A stretch of DNA of 64,000 nt from JADCRZ01 sp031399065 (GCA_031399065.1 JANNOM010000096.1:30313-94312), one strand, 5' to 3'; shown: positions 32,818 through 42,284, numbered from the stretch's first letter. Notes: a model not told the origin generated them from the letters alone. Made by a program: numbers and translations.

Positions 32818-34266
32818 ATGTATACCAATGAGCTGCTAGCGTCGTACGTGAATGAACCGGGAACCTGGGACGAAATGTACATTAACCCGTCTGTCAGGGA
32901 GCAATACAAAGGCGTGGTGGACTTCATGCAGCAGCTTAGCATCGAAGAGTTGAACAGGAAGGAAGAACAGGCCCGCAGGTTGTTTATGAGCCAGGGTATT
33001 ACATTTACCGTATACAACAGCGGAGAGGGTATAGAAAAGATTTTCCCCTTCGATATTATACCACGCATCATCACATCAGTGGAATGGAACTTTATAGAAA
33101 AAGGAATCCGCCAGCGTCTGAAGGCACTCAATCTTTTTCTGAAAGATGTATACAATGAGCAATTCATTATCAAAGACGGGGTAGTGCCGGCGGAGATGAT
33201 CTATAGCTGCCCGCATTTTCTCCGGGAAATGCACGGGTGCCCCGTTCCATATGATATTTATGTTCATATAGCCGGTATAGACCTTATCCGTAATAACGAT
33301 GGCACTTTTTATATACTGGAAGATAACTTGCGCACGCCCAGCGGTGTAAGTTATATGCTGGAAAACAGGGAGATTACCAAGCGTATTTTCCCCGACCTGC
33401 TGCCTAAAAACAATGTGCGCAGTGTAATGGAATACCCTACCCTGCTGCATAAGAACCTGGTGTCTATGTCGCCCCGCCAAACGGCCTACCCTACCATCGT
33501 TTTGTTAACGCCCGGCGTGTTTAATTCCGCCTATTTTGAACATACTACCCTGGCGCGGCTGATGGGTGTGGAGCTGGTGGAAGGGCGCGACCTGGTGGTA
33601 GATAATCATAAAGTATTTATGAAAACAACCGGCGGGTTGCAGCAGGTGGATGTGATCTACCGGAGGGTGGACGATGAGTTCCTCGACCCACTGGTGTTTA
33701 ATACCGGCAGTCTGCTGGGAATAGGCGGGCTGATGAGTGCTTACCGGAAAGGCAATGTGGCCATCGTAAACGCGGTAGGAAACGGGGTGGCGGACGATAA
33801 GGCGATTTATACCTATGTGCCCTCTATGATACGCTATTACCTGAACGAAGAGCCGATACTGAAGAACGTACCCACGTACCAGTTGGGAAACCTGGAAGAG
33901 CGGGAGCATGTATTTGCGAATATGAGCCAGATGGTGGTGAAAAAGACGAATGAGAGCGGTGGCTATGGCATGCTGATGGGCAATTCGGCTACGGAAGAAG
34001 AAATGACTATTTATAAAAAAGAAATAATAAAAGACCCCAGGCAGTTTATCGCCCAGCCCATTATCAGTTTATCCTCCGCCCCCTGTTACCTGAACGGAAA
34101 ACTGCAACCCCGCCGGATCGACCTTCGCCCCTATGCCTTGTACGGTCCGGAAGGGATAGAAATAGTACCGGGCGGACTCACCCGCGTGGCATTGCGGGAA
34201 GGATCGCTGGTAGTGAATTCGTCGCAGGGCGGTGGCAGCAAAGATACCTGGGTATTGTTCGAATGA
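32818..34266 (+). CDS. Circularly permuted ATP-grasp type 2 protein
   Basis: A 482-residue protein of the circularly permuted ATP-grasp family, predicted to form an amide or peptide bond with ATP. Recognisable blocks: EGIEKIFPFDIIPRII, GIRQRLKALNLFLKDVYNEQFI, FYILEDNLRTPSGVSYMLENRE, LLTPGVFNSAYFEHTTLARLMGVELVEG, YRRVDDEFLDP, VVKKTNESGGYGMLMG and FIAQPIISLSSAP. It is the first gene of a three-gene operon with an alpha-E protein (52 bp on) and a transglutaminase (13 bp further). The substrate of this widely conserved trio is unknown. Confidence 0.92.
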   Translation: MYTNELLASYVNEPGTWDEMYINPSVREQYKGVVDFMQQLSIEELNRKEEQARRLFMSQGITFTVYNSGEGIEKIFPFDIIPRIITSVEWNFIEKGIRQRLKALNLFLKDVYNEQFIIKDGVVPAEMIYSCPHFLREMHGCPVPYDIYVHIAGIDLIRNNDGTFYILEDNLRTPSGVSYMLENREITKRIFPDLLPKNNVRSVMEYPTLLHKNLVSMSPRQTAYPTIVLLTPGVFNSAYFEHTTLARLMGVELVEGRDLVVDNHKVFMKTTGGLQQVDVIYRRVDDEFLDPLVFNTGSLLGIGGLMSAYRKGNVAIVNAVGNGVADDKAIYTYVPSMIRYYLNEEPILKNVPTYQLGNLEEREHVFANMSQMVVKKTNESGGYGMLMGNSATEEEMTIYKKEIIKDPRQFIAQPIISLSSAPCYLNGKLQPRRIDLRPYALYGPEGIEIVPGGLTRVALREGSLVVNSSQGGGSKDTWVLFE

Positions 34267-34318
34267 TTAAAAGCCGGTACGAAACCGTTCATTATTTACA
34301 TAAAACGTTTCACTGAAT

Positions 34319-35254
34319 ATGTTAAGCCGAGTAGCCGACAGTTTATATTGGATGAGCAGGTATATGGAAAGAAGCGATGGTATTTTACGGATGCTGAAGA
34401 TCAACTATGCGTCTTCCCAGGATGACCTGCAGGACTTTTCCTGGGACTCTGTGCTGAAGCTTTTTACCCCGACAGAAGAAAAGAGGGCCCGGTTGTTGGT
34501 GGATGAGGGCCGCTGGGCCCTGCATTTTATGGTTTGTGAAAGGGAAAATCCCAACGCACTGATCAATATTGTTACCAAGGCCCGGGAAAATGCGCGCAGT
34601 GTGCAGGACCACATCACCAAAGAACTCTGGCAATGCCTGAACGATTTTTACCATTCCGTAAGAGATGAAGGCCTGGTGAAGGGACTTTACAAAGAAGACC
34701 CCATTACCATACTGGATACCCTCGTAAAGCAGGGCCTCTTATTTGTAGGAACAGGCGATATTACCATGGCCAGGGGAGAGGGGTTCGCGTTCATGAACAT
34801 TGGCCGCTTCCTGGAGAGGGCTATTTTAACGGCCGATATCCTGGACGTAAAATTCAGTGACATGAACTTTAGCAACGAGGAGACGGCAGATACCACTTAC
34901 TGGAAGTACATGTTACTTTCTATTTCGGGTTATGAGCTGTATTTAAAAACATACCGCAGCGGCTTCGAGGCAAAAAAAGTAGTGGAACAGATTGTATTGA
35001 ACAATAATTTTCCCCGGTCTATTTTATACTCAATCAACCGTTTACATCGTTATTTCGAACAATTGAAAACAGAAGGAAATACTGAGAACCATCGCAAAGT
35101 CGATTTCCTGATAGGAAAGATCAAAAGCAAAGTGCGCTACTCTACGGTGGACAGCATCCTGCAACAGGGGCTGCATTCTTACCTGGGAGAAGTAAAATCG
35201 GATTTATACATTATCGGTAATACCCTGAATCAACAGTTTTTCGCTTATTCATAA
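34319..35254 (+). CDS. Alpha-E domain protein
   Basis: A 311-residue all-helical protein of the alpha-E family, always found with circularly permuted ATP-grasp and transglutaminase genes. It begins MLSRVADSLYWMSRYMERSDGILRMLKINYA, with the family's Arg-Glu-Arg-rich first helix, continues with LNDFYHSVRDEGLVKGLY and FAFMNIGRFLERAILTADILDV, and ends in a long helix with IGNTLNQQFFAYS. Enzymatic role unknown; it may be an adaptor or substrate-binding partner. Second gene of the operon. Confidence 0.92.
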   Translation: MLSRVADSLYWMSRYMERSDGILRMLKINYASSQDDLQDFSWDSVLKLFTPTEEKRARLLVDEGRWALHFMVCERENPNALINIVTKARENARSVQDHITKELWQCLNDFYHSVRDEGLVKGLYKEDPITILDTLVKQGLLFVGTGDITMARGEGFAFMNIGRFLERAILTADILDVKFSDMNFSNEETADTTYWKYMLLSISGYELYLKTYRSGFEAKKVVEQIVLNNNFPRSILYSINRLHRYFEQLKTEGNTENHRKVDFLIGKIKSKVRYSTVDSILQQGLHSYLGEVKSDLYIIGNTLNQQFFAYS

Positions 35255-35267
35255 TCATTTTATCAAA

Positions 35268-36266
35268 ATGCCCAGATTCCAGATACATCACGTTACAGAA
35301 TACAATTATACTTCTATGGTAAGGGATAGTGCCAACCAGGTGATCCTTTTTCCCGTAAAAGACGAATACCAGGAAGTGCTGAAGCATGAGCTTATTATAA
35401 GTGGCGAACCGAATGTGGATATTTACAAGGACTATTTCGGCAATGAAGTGGGTTCTTTTATGCGGGCAGAACCCCATAAACGGCTGGTGATCGACTGCAA
35501 AATGGCGGTAATCACCAAACCAAGACCCCTGCCTACCGATCACCTCGATATCAACGATCAATGGGAGCACCTGCGGCAGATCCGCTGTCAAGTACCATAT
35601 ATCGATTTCCTGAAAGTGGAGCATTTTGAAGGACTGGATGAAATGGTGGAGCAGGTGAATAATATCAACCCTACCCTGCTTACTCCGCTTCAAACGTCGC
35701 TTGACCTAACCAAATTTGTATATGAAAACTTTCTCTATATTAAAGGCATAACAACTGTTGAGACTACCCTAACCGAAATATGGTCGCTGAAAGCGGGCGT
35801 GTGCCAGGATTTTGCCCATATTCTTTCCGCCATGCTTCGGATGCTGAAAATACCGGCCAGGTATGTGAGCGGATACATTTGCCCCAATAAAAACGGGATG
35901 CGTGGAGAAGGCGCCACCCATGCCTGGGTAGAAGTGTATATTCCTTTTTACGGCTGGCTGGGTATAGACCCTACCAATAATTGCATTGTAGAAGACCTGC
36001 ACGTGCGGCTGGCAGTGGGTAGAAGTTTTAGTGACTGCTCACCGGTGAAAGGAACGTATAAAGGCATCTCCGATCATAAGCTGGAAGTGGGCGTATCCGT
36101 TTCGTACGAAAATGGCCAGACGAGTTCCGAAGCACCCAGTTTCGTTACCCTGCAAACTCTAAATAACGAACAACAGGCGCAAACCAATAGCTGGCGCCGT
36201 CATATGGACATCATGCAACAGCAACAACAACAGCAGCAACAACAGCGGCAGCAATTGCAGCAGTAA
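35268..36266 (+). CDS. Transglutaminase-like peptidase family protein with polyglutamine tail
   Basis: A 332-residue cytoplasmic transglutaminase-like protein. The N-terminal beta domain begins FQIHHVTEYNYTSMVRDSANQVILFP. The catalytic triad is seen in AGVCQDFAHILSAMLR (Cys), GATHAWVEVYIPFYGW (His) and GIDPTNNC (Asp). Such proteins in this operon probably cleave or exchange amide bonds made by the ATP-grasp partner. The last 20 or so residues are nearly all Gln, coded by a CAG/CAA tract, which is not part of the family fold. Ends one base before the dnaN stop on the other strand. Confidence 0.92.
   Translation: MPRFQIHHVTEYNYTSMVRDSANQVILFPVKDEYQEVLKHELIISGEPNVDIYKDYFGNEVGSFMRAEPHKRLVIDCKMAVITKPRPLPTDHLDINDQWEHLRQIRCQVPYIDFLKVEHFEGLDEMVEQVNNINPTLLTPLQTSLDLTKFVYENFLYIKGITTVETTLTEIWSLKAGVCQDFAHILSAMLRMLKIPARYVSGYICPNKNGMRGEGATHAWVEVYIPFYGWLGIDPTNNCIVEDLHVRLAVGRSFSDCSPVKGTYKGISDHKLEVGVSVSYENGQTSSEAPSFVTLQTLNNEQQAQTNSWRRHMDIMQQQQQQQQQQRQQLQQ
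36211..36264 (+). repeat. CAA/CAG trinucleotide tract coding polyglutamine
   Basis: The last codons of the transglutaminase gene are nearly uninterrupted CAA and CAG, broken by CGG and TTG. Such tracts can change length by slippage, but mixed CAA/CAG use lowers that rate. Confidence 0.8.
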
Positions 36267-36267
36267 C

Positions 36268-37383
36268 TCAGTTATTCAGCATCAGCGGCATTACCAGCAT
36301 CAGCAGTTCTTCGTTATCATCCGTTTCGCCTGGTTTCAGGATGCCGGCCTTGGTAGGCGTGGACAGCTCTACACTTACTTCGGTACTCTCTGCGGCATTC
36401 AGCATTTCGATCAGGAAGCGGGCGTTAAAGGCGATGGCCAGGTCTTCCCCGTTGTACTGACACTTCATTCGCTCATTCCCTTCAAAAGAAAAATCAATGT
36501 CCTGAGCCGCGAGGTTCAGTTCGCTACCCTGGATATTAAGCACCACCTGGTTGGTACTTTTATTACTGAACACGCTGATACGGCGGAGCGCACTTTGAAA
36601 ATCGCTCCTGTCGACAGTGAGTTTGTACGGATTGTCGATCGGGATCACCACTTTATAATCCGGAAACCGCGCATCGATCAGCCGGCAACTCATCTGGGTA
36701 GAGCCGTGTTTTACAAACAGGTGATTACTGTTATAACTGATGGTGAGCTCGTCCGCATTGGAAGGCAGGGCGGTTTTGAGCAGGTTGAGCGGTTTTTTGG
36801 GAACGATGAATGAATCCTTTCTAGGACAGGAAACATCCGTTCTTTTATACCTTACCAGCCGGTGCGCATCCGTGGCCACGAACTGGATGTATTTTTCGTC
36901 GAGGTCGAAATAAACACCCGTCATTGCCGGTCGCAGATCATCGGTGCTTACGGCGAACAGGGTTTTATTGATGGCCGTAACCAGGGCAGAAGAGGATATG
37001 GTAAAAGAAGTGGTATCATCTGCCAATGGCTCTTTGGGGAAATTATCGGGATTTTCGCCCATCACTTTATACTTCCCGTTATCGCTGGTAAGCTCCACCG
37101 CGAAGTTTTTATCTATATTGAAGCTCAGGGGCTGCTCGGGTATATTTTTCAGCGAGTCGATCAGAATTTTCGCCGGTATACATACTTTCCCGTTCTCATT
37201 GGCTTCCACATCCATCTGCACGCGCATAACGGTTTCCAGGTCGGTGGCTACCACGGTCAGTTTATTCTTTTCTATTTCAAATAAAAAATCTTCCAGAATA
37301 GGAAGCACCGTATTGGCATTAATGACACCGCTGATCTGCTGTAGCTGTTTTAATAAAGCTGACGACGATACAATAAACTTCAT
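36268..37383 (-). CDS. dnaN: DNA polymerase III beta subunit (sliding clamp)
   Basis: A 371-residue sliding clamp. It opens MKFIVSSSALLKQLQQISGVI and shows TVLPILEDFLFEIEKNKLTVVATDLET, RPAMTGVYFDLDEKYIQFVATDAHRLV, CRLIDARFPDYKVVIP and the C-terminal LLMLVMPLMLNN tail. All three clamp domains are present at normal length. It is not next to dnaA here, which is usual in Bacteroidota. The gene is read leftward, convergent with the ATP-grasp operon and divergent from recX. Confidence 0.97.
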   Translation of the reverse strand: MKFIVSSSALLKQLQQISGVINANTVLPILEDFLFEIEKNKLTVVATDLETVMRVQMDVEANENGKVCIPAKILIDSLKNIPEQPLSFNIDKNFAVELTSDNGKYKVMGENPDNFPKEPLADDTTSFTISSSALVTAINKTLFAVSTDDLRPAMTGVYFDLDEKYIQFVATDAHRLVRYKRTDVSCPRKDSFIVPKKPLNLLKTALPSNADELTISYNSNHLFVKHGSTQMSCRLIDARFPDYKVVIPIDNPYKLTVDRSDFQSALRRISVFSNKSTNQVVLNIQGSELNLAAQDIDFSFEGNERMKCQYNGEDLAIAFNARFLIEMLNAAESTEVSVELSTPTKAGILKPGETDDNEELLMLVMPLMLNN

Positions 37384-37492
37384 GATGGATCGGGATTAGA
37401 ATTGTATGCAGCGAAACTACTGATTTTTGTCTTATTCCGGCCAGGTTTTACAGAGTGTGGATTAGTTGTGGACGGGACTCGCTTCCGGGTAC

Positions 37493-37500
37493 TATCTTTG
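37493..37500 (+). promoter_or_regulatory. -7 promoter element TATCTTTG before recX
   Basis: TATCTTTG ends four bases (CAAA) before ATG 37505. A TTG at 37466-37468 lies 24 bases further up, slightly long for a -33 partner. Predicts a leaderless recX mRNA. Confidence 0.52.
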
Positions 37501-37504
37501 CAAA

Positions 37505-37987
37505 ATGCCGTCAGCACCGTTTAAACAAACCTTGTCCAAAGAGCAGGCCCTTCAGAAGGCCCGGCACTATTGCGGCTACCAGGAGCGGACCCATAGGGAG
37601 GTAAAAGACAAACTGTATGGCTTCGGATTGCGCAAAGCGGAGGCGGAAGAATTGTTAAGCACACTGATAGAAGGCAATTACCTGAATGAAGAGCGTTTTG
37701 CCATACAGTTTGCCGGGGGCCGGTTTCGTATAAAACACTGGGGTAAAATAAAGATCCGCTACGAGCTGAAGCAGAAACAGATTAGCGAATACTGTATCAA
37801 AAAAGCCCTTGCAGCCATACCGGACGAAGACTACGAAGCTACTTTCGTAAAAGAAGCGGAGACCCGCCTGGCGGCATTGAAAGGAGAAAAGAATATTTTT
37901 ATAAAAAAAAAGAAACTGCAGGACTACCTGCTGGCCAGGGGCTTCGAAAGAGAACTTATTACGGGATTTATAAAAGAATCGTTGTAA
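37505..37987 (+). CDS. recX: Regulatory protein RecX
   Basis: A 160-residue RecX, which modulates RecA filaments. It has the three-helix repeats of the family: ALQKARHYCGYQERTHREVKDKLYGFGL, LLSTLIEGNYLNEERFAIQFAGGRFRIKHWGKIKIRYELKQKQI and the C-terminal KKKKLQDYLLARGFERELI. The frame starts at GTG 37466, but ATG 37505 gives the family N-terminus and sits just after a promoter element. recA is not in view. Oriented away from dnaN. Confidence 0.93.
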   Translation: MPSAPFKQTLSKEQALQKARHYCGYQERTHREVKDKLYGFGLRKAEAEELLSTLIEGNYLNEERFAIQFAGGRFRIKHWGKIKIRYELKQKQISEYCIKKALAAIPDEDYEATFVKEAETRLAALKGEKNIFIKKKKLQDYLLARGFERELITGFIKESL

Positions 37988-38102
37988 TAACCCGGGTTCG
38001 CACGCAAGCTGTAGCCAGGGAAAGATCAGCAGAAGCAACCCCCGGGTCGTATATCATTTCCCGTCAACCTATTTCATAGAAACGCCTCACAACGATTATA
38101 CC

Positions 38103-38894
38103 ATGGCTACACTCACCATCACCACCGTACAGACCTCTCTTTACTGGGAAGATAAAGCAGCCAACCTGCGCATGCTCGAAGAAAAGATAAACGGCATCCA
38201 CGAAAAAACGGAACTGGTTATATTGCCTGAAATGTTCAGTACGGGCTTCAGTATGCAGCCGCAGTTGCTGGCAGAAAAAATGGATGGTGATACCGTGAAC
38301 TGGATGAGAAGAATAAGCGCCGCGAAAAAAGTGATACTGACCGGGAGCGTGATTATTGAAGACGCCGGGAACTATTACAACCGCCTAATCTGGATGCTGC
38401 CGAACGGGCAATGCGGAGTATACGATAAGCGGCACCTGTTTGCTTATGCCGGTGAGCAGGAACGATACACCGCCGGCAACAAGCGGCTGGTAGCTTCGGT
38501 GAACGGATGGCGGATCAACCTGCAGGTATGTTACGACCTCCGCTTTCCTGTATGGGCCCGTCAGCAAAGCCAGGATGAAGGCCCCGAATACGATGTGCTG
38601 GTATATGTAGCCAACTGGCCGGAACGCAGGAGCACCGCATGGAAAACACTTCTTCGCGCGCGGGCCATCGAAAACCAGTGTTACACGATAGGTGTAAACA
38701 GGGTGGGCAACGACGGAAACGGCATTTACCATAGCGGCGACACGATGGTGATCGATACACTGGGCGAAACGATTTATCGTAAAGAAAGAGAGGAAGAAGT
38801 ATTTACCGTAACCTTAAGCAAGGCCGGACTGGAAGAAACAAGAACACGGTTTCCTTTCTGGAAAGACGCCGATCATTTCGCCATCATGCCTTAG
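38103..38894 (+). CDS. Nitrilase family amidohydrolase (omega-amidase-like)
   Basis: A 263-residue cytoplasmic carbon-nitrogen hydrolase. The catalytic triad is Glu in LVILPEMFSTGFSM, Lys in YDKRHLFAYAGEQERY and Cys in INLQVCYDLRFPVWAR. It most resembles YafV/omega-amidase, which hydrolyses 2-oxoglutaramate or 2-oxosuccinamate in metabolite repair, as judged by FSTGF and the RHLFAYAGE block. The start ATG at 38103 fits the family N-terminus. Single gene; substrate inferred. Confidence 0.9.
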   Translation: MATLTITTVQTSLYWEDKAANLRMLEEKINGIHEKTELVILPEMFSTGFSMQPQLLAEKMDGDTVNWMRRISAAKKVILTGSVIIEDAGNYYNRLIWMLPNGQCGVYDKRHLFAYAGEQERYTAGNKRLVASVNGWRINLQVCYDLRFPVWARQQSQDEGPEYDVLVYVANWPERRSTAWKTLLRARAIENQCYTIGVNRVGNDGNGIYHSGDTMVIDTLGETIYRKEREEEVFTVTLSKAGLEETRTRFPFWKDADHFAIMP

Positions 38895-38902
38895 CAATGG
38901 CA

Positions 38903-40417
38903 TCAGTGCATGGATACTTTTTCTCCATAGATCAGTTTTCGCACATATTCCAGTTTTACATCGAACCCTTTGCGGATAGCTTCTACCGTTGGCCTCACTT
39001 CTACATCAGGATAAATGCCGCGGCCCGTTTTAGGAGAATGTATATTCTCCACCATCCGGAACAGCGGAAGACGGAAACGTAGTTTTGTATGCGGAAGCGT
39101 AACATCCGGTATCTGCCAGGCAGTATTACCGTAAGAGCCTCCCCCTGTTTCTTCACCAATCAATTTTACATTGGGGGCACCTTTGATGGCATTTATAAAC
39201 AACGTGGTGGCAGAAAAAGAATTGGCCCCGGTAATGATATAAACCTGGCCGTTGTAATGGTTCTTTTTCCTCGGTTTAAAATAATGACGTTCAAAATATC
39301 CATAATGATATTTGCCATCGCTATGCTTTCTGGCGATAAAAGTCATGAATACCCTGTTACGGAAATTATGTTTGATGTACTTGCCGTATCGGCTTTTCTT
39401 ATTGACGGCATAAAGCGAATCTGCCAGTTTAAACTTTTCATCGGCAATATAACGGGTTAGTAGCGTGGAATTGTTTACCTCTCCACCACCATTATTACGT
39501 ACATCTATCACCAGGTGCTGTATGCGTTGCTGACGCAGTTTGCGGAAAGAACGATTGATAAAACGCCTTACTCCATTGCCTGTGCTAAACGTATTGATCG
39601 TTAGCAATGCCGTTTTACCTGCTGTGTCTATTACCAGGTTGTTAATGTCGTTTAATCTTAACTGTTTGCGTTCGCGGCCGCTGAGTGCCGGAAAACTGCG
39701 TATTTTATTGAGTGAATCTTTTTTAGGATCGTACACCGGTATAAGCATGGCATGCTCCCGGTTAAGGGTATCCAGATAGCGTATCCCGAGCGTGTCCGTT
39801 AATCCGAAAACGTATTTGTACATATTGCCGAAACCATTGCGGCTGCTAAGTGTCTGGTATTGGTGATTGATATTATAGCCATCGGTAGGAAGAAACTGTA
39901 CCAGGCTATCGCGGTAAAAAGTAAATGGCCGATCGTTAATGGCTGTAATGATAGTACCTCTTTTCAAAACGGTATCATTGCGAAGCAGGCTGCTGTATAT
40001 TACTGCCGTATCGTCCCATATTTTGATACTAAGCGGGAACTGGCGCAGCCTACTGGTATCCAAATGTTTCTTCAGCTCTTTGGAATAATAAACGCTGGTA
40101 TGCCCGCAACGGATACGGGAGATAGTATAGTTAAGGATATTCCTGAAACGGATCTCCGTCATGGAGTCGTTTATCTGTGCATAACCTGCATCGAAATAAC
40201 GATCAAGGGAATCTTTAGTAGTGTACCAATATAAGCTGGGATGGTTTTCTTCCAGCACGTTACGGAAAATGGTATAGTCGGCTCTTAACTGTTGCGGCGA
40301 AAAACGGGCATCGGGCTTAAAGTTTTTAGAACCGGCACAGGCGGATAATAACAGGATGGCGGTAACCCAAATAAGGGGGCAAGCAGACTGTAGCGACCCG
40401 TTAAAAAGTGTTCTCAT
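38903..40417 (-). CDS. S41 family peptidase (lipoprotein)
   Basis: A 504-residue predicted lipoprotein with a C-terminal tail protease-type (S41) domain. ATG 40417 gives the signal ACPLIWVTAILLLSACAG with a lipobox Cys; the frame extends to 40477 but would overlap thiL. An N-terminal helical region follows (LRADYTIFRNVLEENHPSLYWY), then a PDZ-like part (AVIYSSLLRNDTVLKRGTIITAIND), and the catalytic core: LVIDVRNNGGGEVN and ITGANSFSATTLFINAI with the nucleophile Ser, then GEETGGGSYG. Last gene of the suhB-thiL-S41 run, 41 bp after thiL. Confidence 0.9.
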   Translation of the reverse strand: MRTLFNGSLQSACPLIWVTAILLLSACAGSKNFKPDARFSPQQLRADYTIFRNVLEENHPSLYWYTTKDSLDRYFDAGYAQINDSMTEIRFRNILNYTISRIRCGHTSVYYSKELKKHLDTSRLRQFPLSIKIWDDTAVIYSSLLRNDTVLKRGTIITAINDRPFTFYRDSLVQFLPTDGYNINHQYQTLSSRNGFGNMYKYVFGLTDTLGIRYLDTLNREHAMLIPVYDPKKDSLNKIRSFPALSGRERKQLRLNDINNLVIDTAGKTALLTINTFSTGNGVRRFINRSFRKLRQQRIQHLVIDVRNNGGGEVNNSTLLTRYIADEKFKLADSLYAVNKKSRYGKYIKHNFRNRVFMTFIARKHSDGKYHYGYFERHYFKPRKKNHYNGQVYIITGANSFSATTLFINAIKGAPNVKLIGEETGGGSYGNTAWQIPDVTLPHTKLRFRLPLFRMVENIHSPKTGRGIYPDVEVRPTVEAIRKGFDVKLEYVRKLIYGEKVSMH

Positions 40418-40458
40418 CGTTTTCAATCTGCTGAGTGCAGCAAATCCCGCTCCAAACA

Positions 40459-41493
40459 TTAACCAAATGCGTTCCATCCCTGGGCCGTGATGGGAAACTG
40501 GTTACCTCCTTTCGTAAAAATATGTGCACCTTTCTCCGGTTCCGTCATGTAACCGATCACGCTGATCTCTTCGTTTAATACGATCTTATCATAGTCTTCC
40601 TGCTTCAAGGTAAATAGCAGTTCATAGTCTTCGCCACCACTTAGGGCGCAGGCGGTAGGATCGAGTTTAAACTTAAACGCCGCCTGCCGGGTATCTTCGT
40701 GTATGGGAATTTTTTCTTCATACAATACGCAACCCACATTGCTCTGACGGCAGATGTGCAGGATCTCGGAGCTCAGTCCATCGCTTACATCCATCATGGC
40801 GGTGGGCATGATCGCGGTGCTTTCCAGGAATTCAATGATATCCTTACGGGCTTCCGGTTTCAGCATCCTGCCCACTACATACTTCTCATTCTCCAGGTCG
40901 GGCTGCACCTGCGGGTTTTCCAGGTATATCTGTTTTTCTCTTTCCAGTAATGTAAGGCCCAGGTAAGCACCGCCCAGGAAACCGCTTACGCAGAGCAGGT
41001 CGCCCTTTTGCGCCGTACTTCTTTTAACGAACTTATCCGGCGCCACTTCGCCGATGGCGGTAACGGAAATGATAAAGCCTTTTTGAGAAGAAGTGGTATC
41101 TCCGCCAACAAGGTCTACCCCGTATTTTTCGCAGGCGGCATATACGCCTTCATAAAAATCGTCGAGTGCTTCCAGGCTGAAGCGGTTGCTGAAAGCAATG
41201 CTCATGGTTACCTGCGTGGGCACTGCGTTCATGGCATATACATCGCTCAGGTTTACCACCACGCTTTTATAACCCAGGTGCTTAAGCGGCGTGTACATCA
41301 GGTCGAAATGAACCCCTTCTACCAGCATATCGGTAGTAACGACCACCTGCCTGCCGAAACTGTCTATCACGGCAGCATCATCCCCTACACCCAGTATCGT
41401 GGAGGCATTATTGATCTCGATATTCCTGGTAAGATGGCTGATTAAACCAAACTCGCCGAGTGTAGATATTTCCGTACGTTCGTTATCCATCAT
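40459..41493 (-). CDS. thiL: Thiamine-monophosphate kinase
   Basis: A 344-residue ThiL that phosphorylates thiamine monophosphate to the cofactor TPP. The AIR-synthetase fold motifs are present: LGVGDDAAVID, VVTTDMLVEGVHFDLMYTPLKHLGYKSVVVNLSD, VGGDTTSSQKGFIISVTAIG, MMDVSDGLSSEILHICRQS and LSGGEDYELLFT. The ATG at 41493 overlaps the suhB-like stop (TAATG), so it is translationally coupled; the frame upstream to 41517 lies within that gene and is not used. Confidence 0.95.
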   Translation of the reverse strand: MMDNERTEISTLGEFGLISHLTRNIEINNASTILGVGDDAAVIDSFGRQVVVTTDMLVEGVHFDLMYTPLKHLGYKSVVVNLSDVYAMNAVPTQVTMSIAFSNRFSLEALDDFYEGVYAACEKYGVDLVGGDTTSSQKGFIISVTAIGEVAPDKFVKRSTAQKGDLLCVSGFLGGAYLGLTLLEREKQIYLENPQVQPDLENEKYVVGRMLKPEARKDIIEFLESTAIMPTAMMDVSDGLSSEILHICRQSNVGCVLYEEKIPIHEDTRQAAFKFKLDPTACALSGGEDYELLFTLKQEDYDKIVLNEEISVIGYMTEPEKGAHIFTKGGNQFPITAQGWNAFG

Positions 41494-42272
41494 TATTTTC
41501 GTTGATCGTTTACCCAAAGCAGCATTTCATCGTGCAGCTTTCCATTGGTAGCCAGTATATGCGGCTGGTAAGGAGAATAATAATCTCCTTTAAAGTCGGT
41601 TACTTTACCGCCGGCTTCTTCCACTATCAAAAATCCTGCTGCACTGTCCCATGCGTTCAGTTTATGCTCATAAAACCCGTCGAAGCGGCCGGCTGCCACC
41701 CAGCAAAGGTCTATGGCTGCAGAACCCAGGCGCCGCACCGGAATGCCTTTTCGTATAAAACGTTCGAACACCTGCAGCGGACCGTTGGGTGCATCGAGGT
41801 AGGTATAGGGAAAGCCGGTTACGAAGCAACCTTTTTCCACTTCCGTTTTGCTGCTTACGGATATCTTTTTATCGTTCAGCGAAGCCCCGAAACCTTTCTG
41901 GGCAAAATAAAATTCGTTCAGCATCGGGGCATACACCGCACCCAGTATCATTTCGCCGTTTTTTTCCAGACCTATGCTTACGCAGCAAAGAGGAATACCG
42001 TTGGCGAAATTGATAGTGCCGTCGATGGGGTCTATGATCCATTTGTATTCACTGTCCATACTAAGGGCTCCGGCTTCTTCGCTCAGGATATAATGATCGG
42101 GATATTCCTTTTGTATTACTTCAAAAATGGCTTTTTCGGCAGCGTGATCGGCTTCGGTAACAAGGTCGTTGATGCCGCCGCTTTTATAAGAAATGGTGAA
42201 CTGTCCGTTGAAATAGCTTCGGATCACGTCTGCACCTGCTTCGGCCGCTTTAATGAGGGTTGATTTTAACAT
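41493..42272 (-). CDS. suhB: Inositol monophosphatase family protein (SuhB-like)
   Basis: A 259-residue Mg-dependent, Li-sensitive phosphatase. The metal site residues are in SEEAGALSMDSEYKWIIDPIDGTINFANG (E and DPxDGT) and LNAWDSAAGFLIVEEAGG (WD). It acts on inositol monophosphate or, in bacteria such as E. coli, also works with NusA in rRNA transcription. It begins the suhB-thiL pair. The TACATTTG box ends four bases before the ATG. SuhB rather than another family member (for example CysQ) is likely but not certain. Confidence 0.88.
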   Translation of the reverse strand: MLKSTLIKAAEAGADVIRSYFNGQFTISYKSGGINDLVTEADHAAEKAIFEVIQKEYPDHYILSEEAGALSMDSEYKWIIDPIDGTINFANGIPLCCVSIGLEKNGEMILGAVYAPMLNEFYFAQKGFGASLNDKKISVSSKTEVEKGCFVTGFPYTYLDAPNGPLQVFERFIRKGIPVRRLGSAAIDLCWVAAGRFDGFYEHKLNAWDSAAGFLIVEEAGGKVTDFKGDYYSPYQPHILATNGKLHDEMLLWVNDQRK

Positions 42273-42276
42273 TTTG

Positions 42277-42284
42277 CAAATGTA
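42277..42284 (-). promoter_or_regulatory. -7 promoter element TACATTTG before the suhB-thiL run
   Basis: Minus-strand TACATTTG ends four bases (CAAA) before the ATG at 42272, again implying a leaderless transcript. Confidence 0.5.

Noticed and set aside
41502..42263. 253-codon frame opposite the suhB-like gene
   Set aside because: Antisense shadow; the minus-strand gene has a complete DPxDGT active site.
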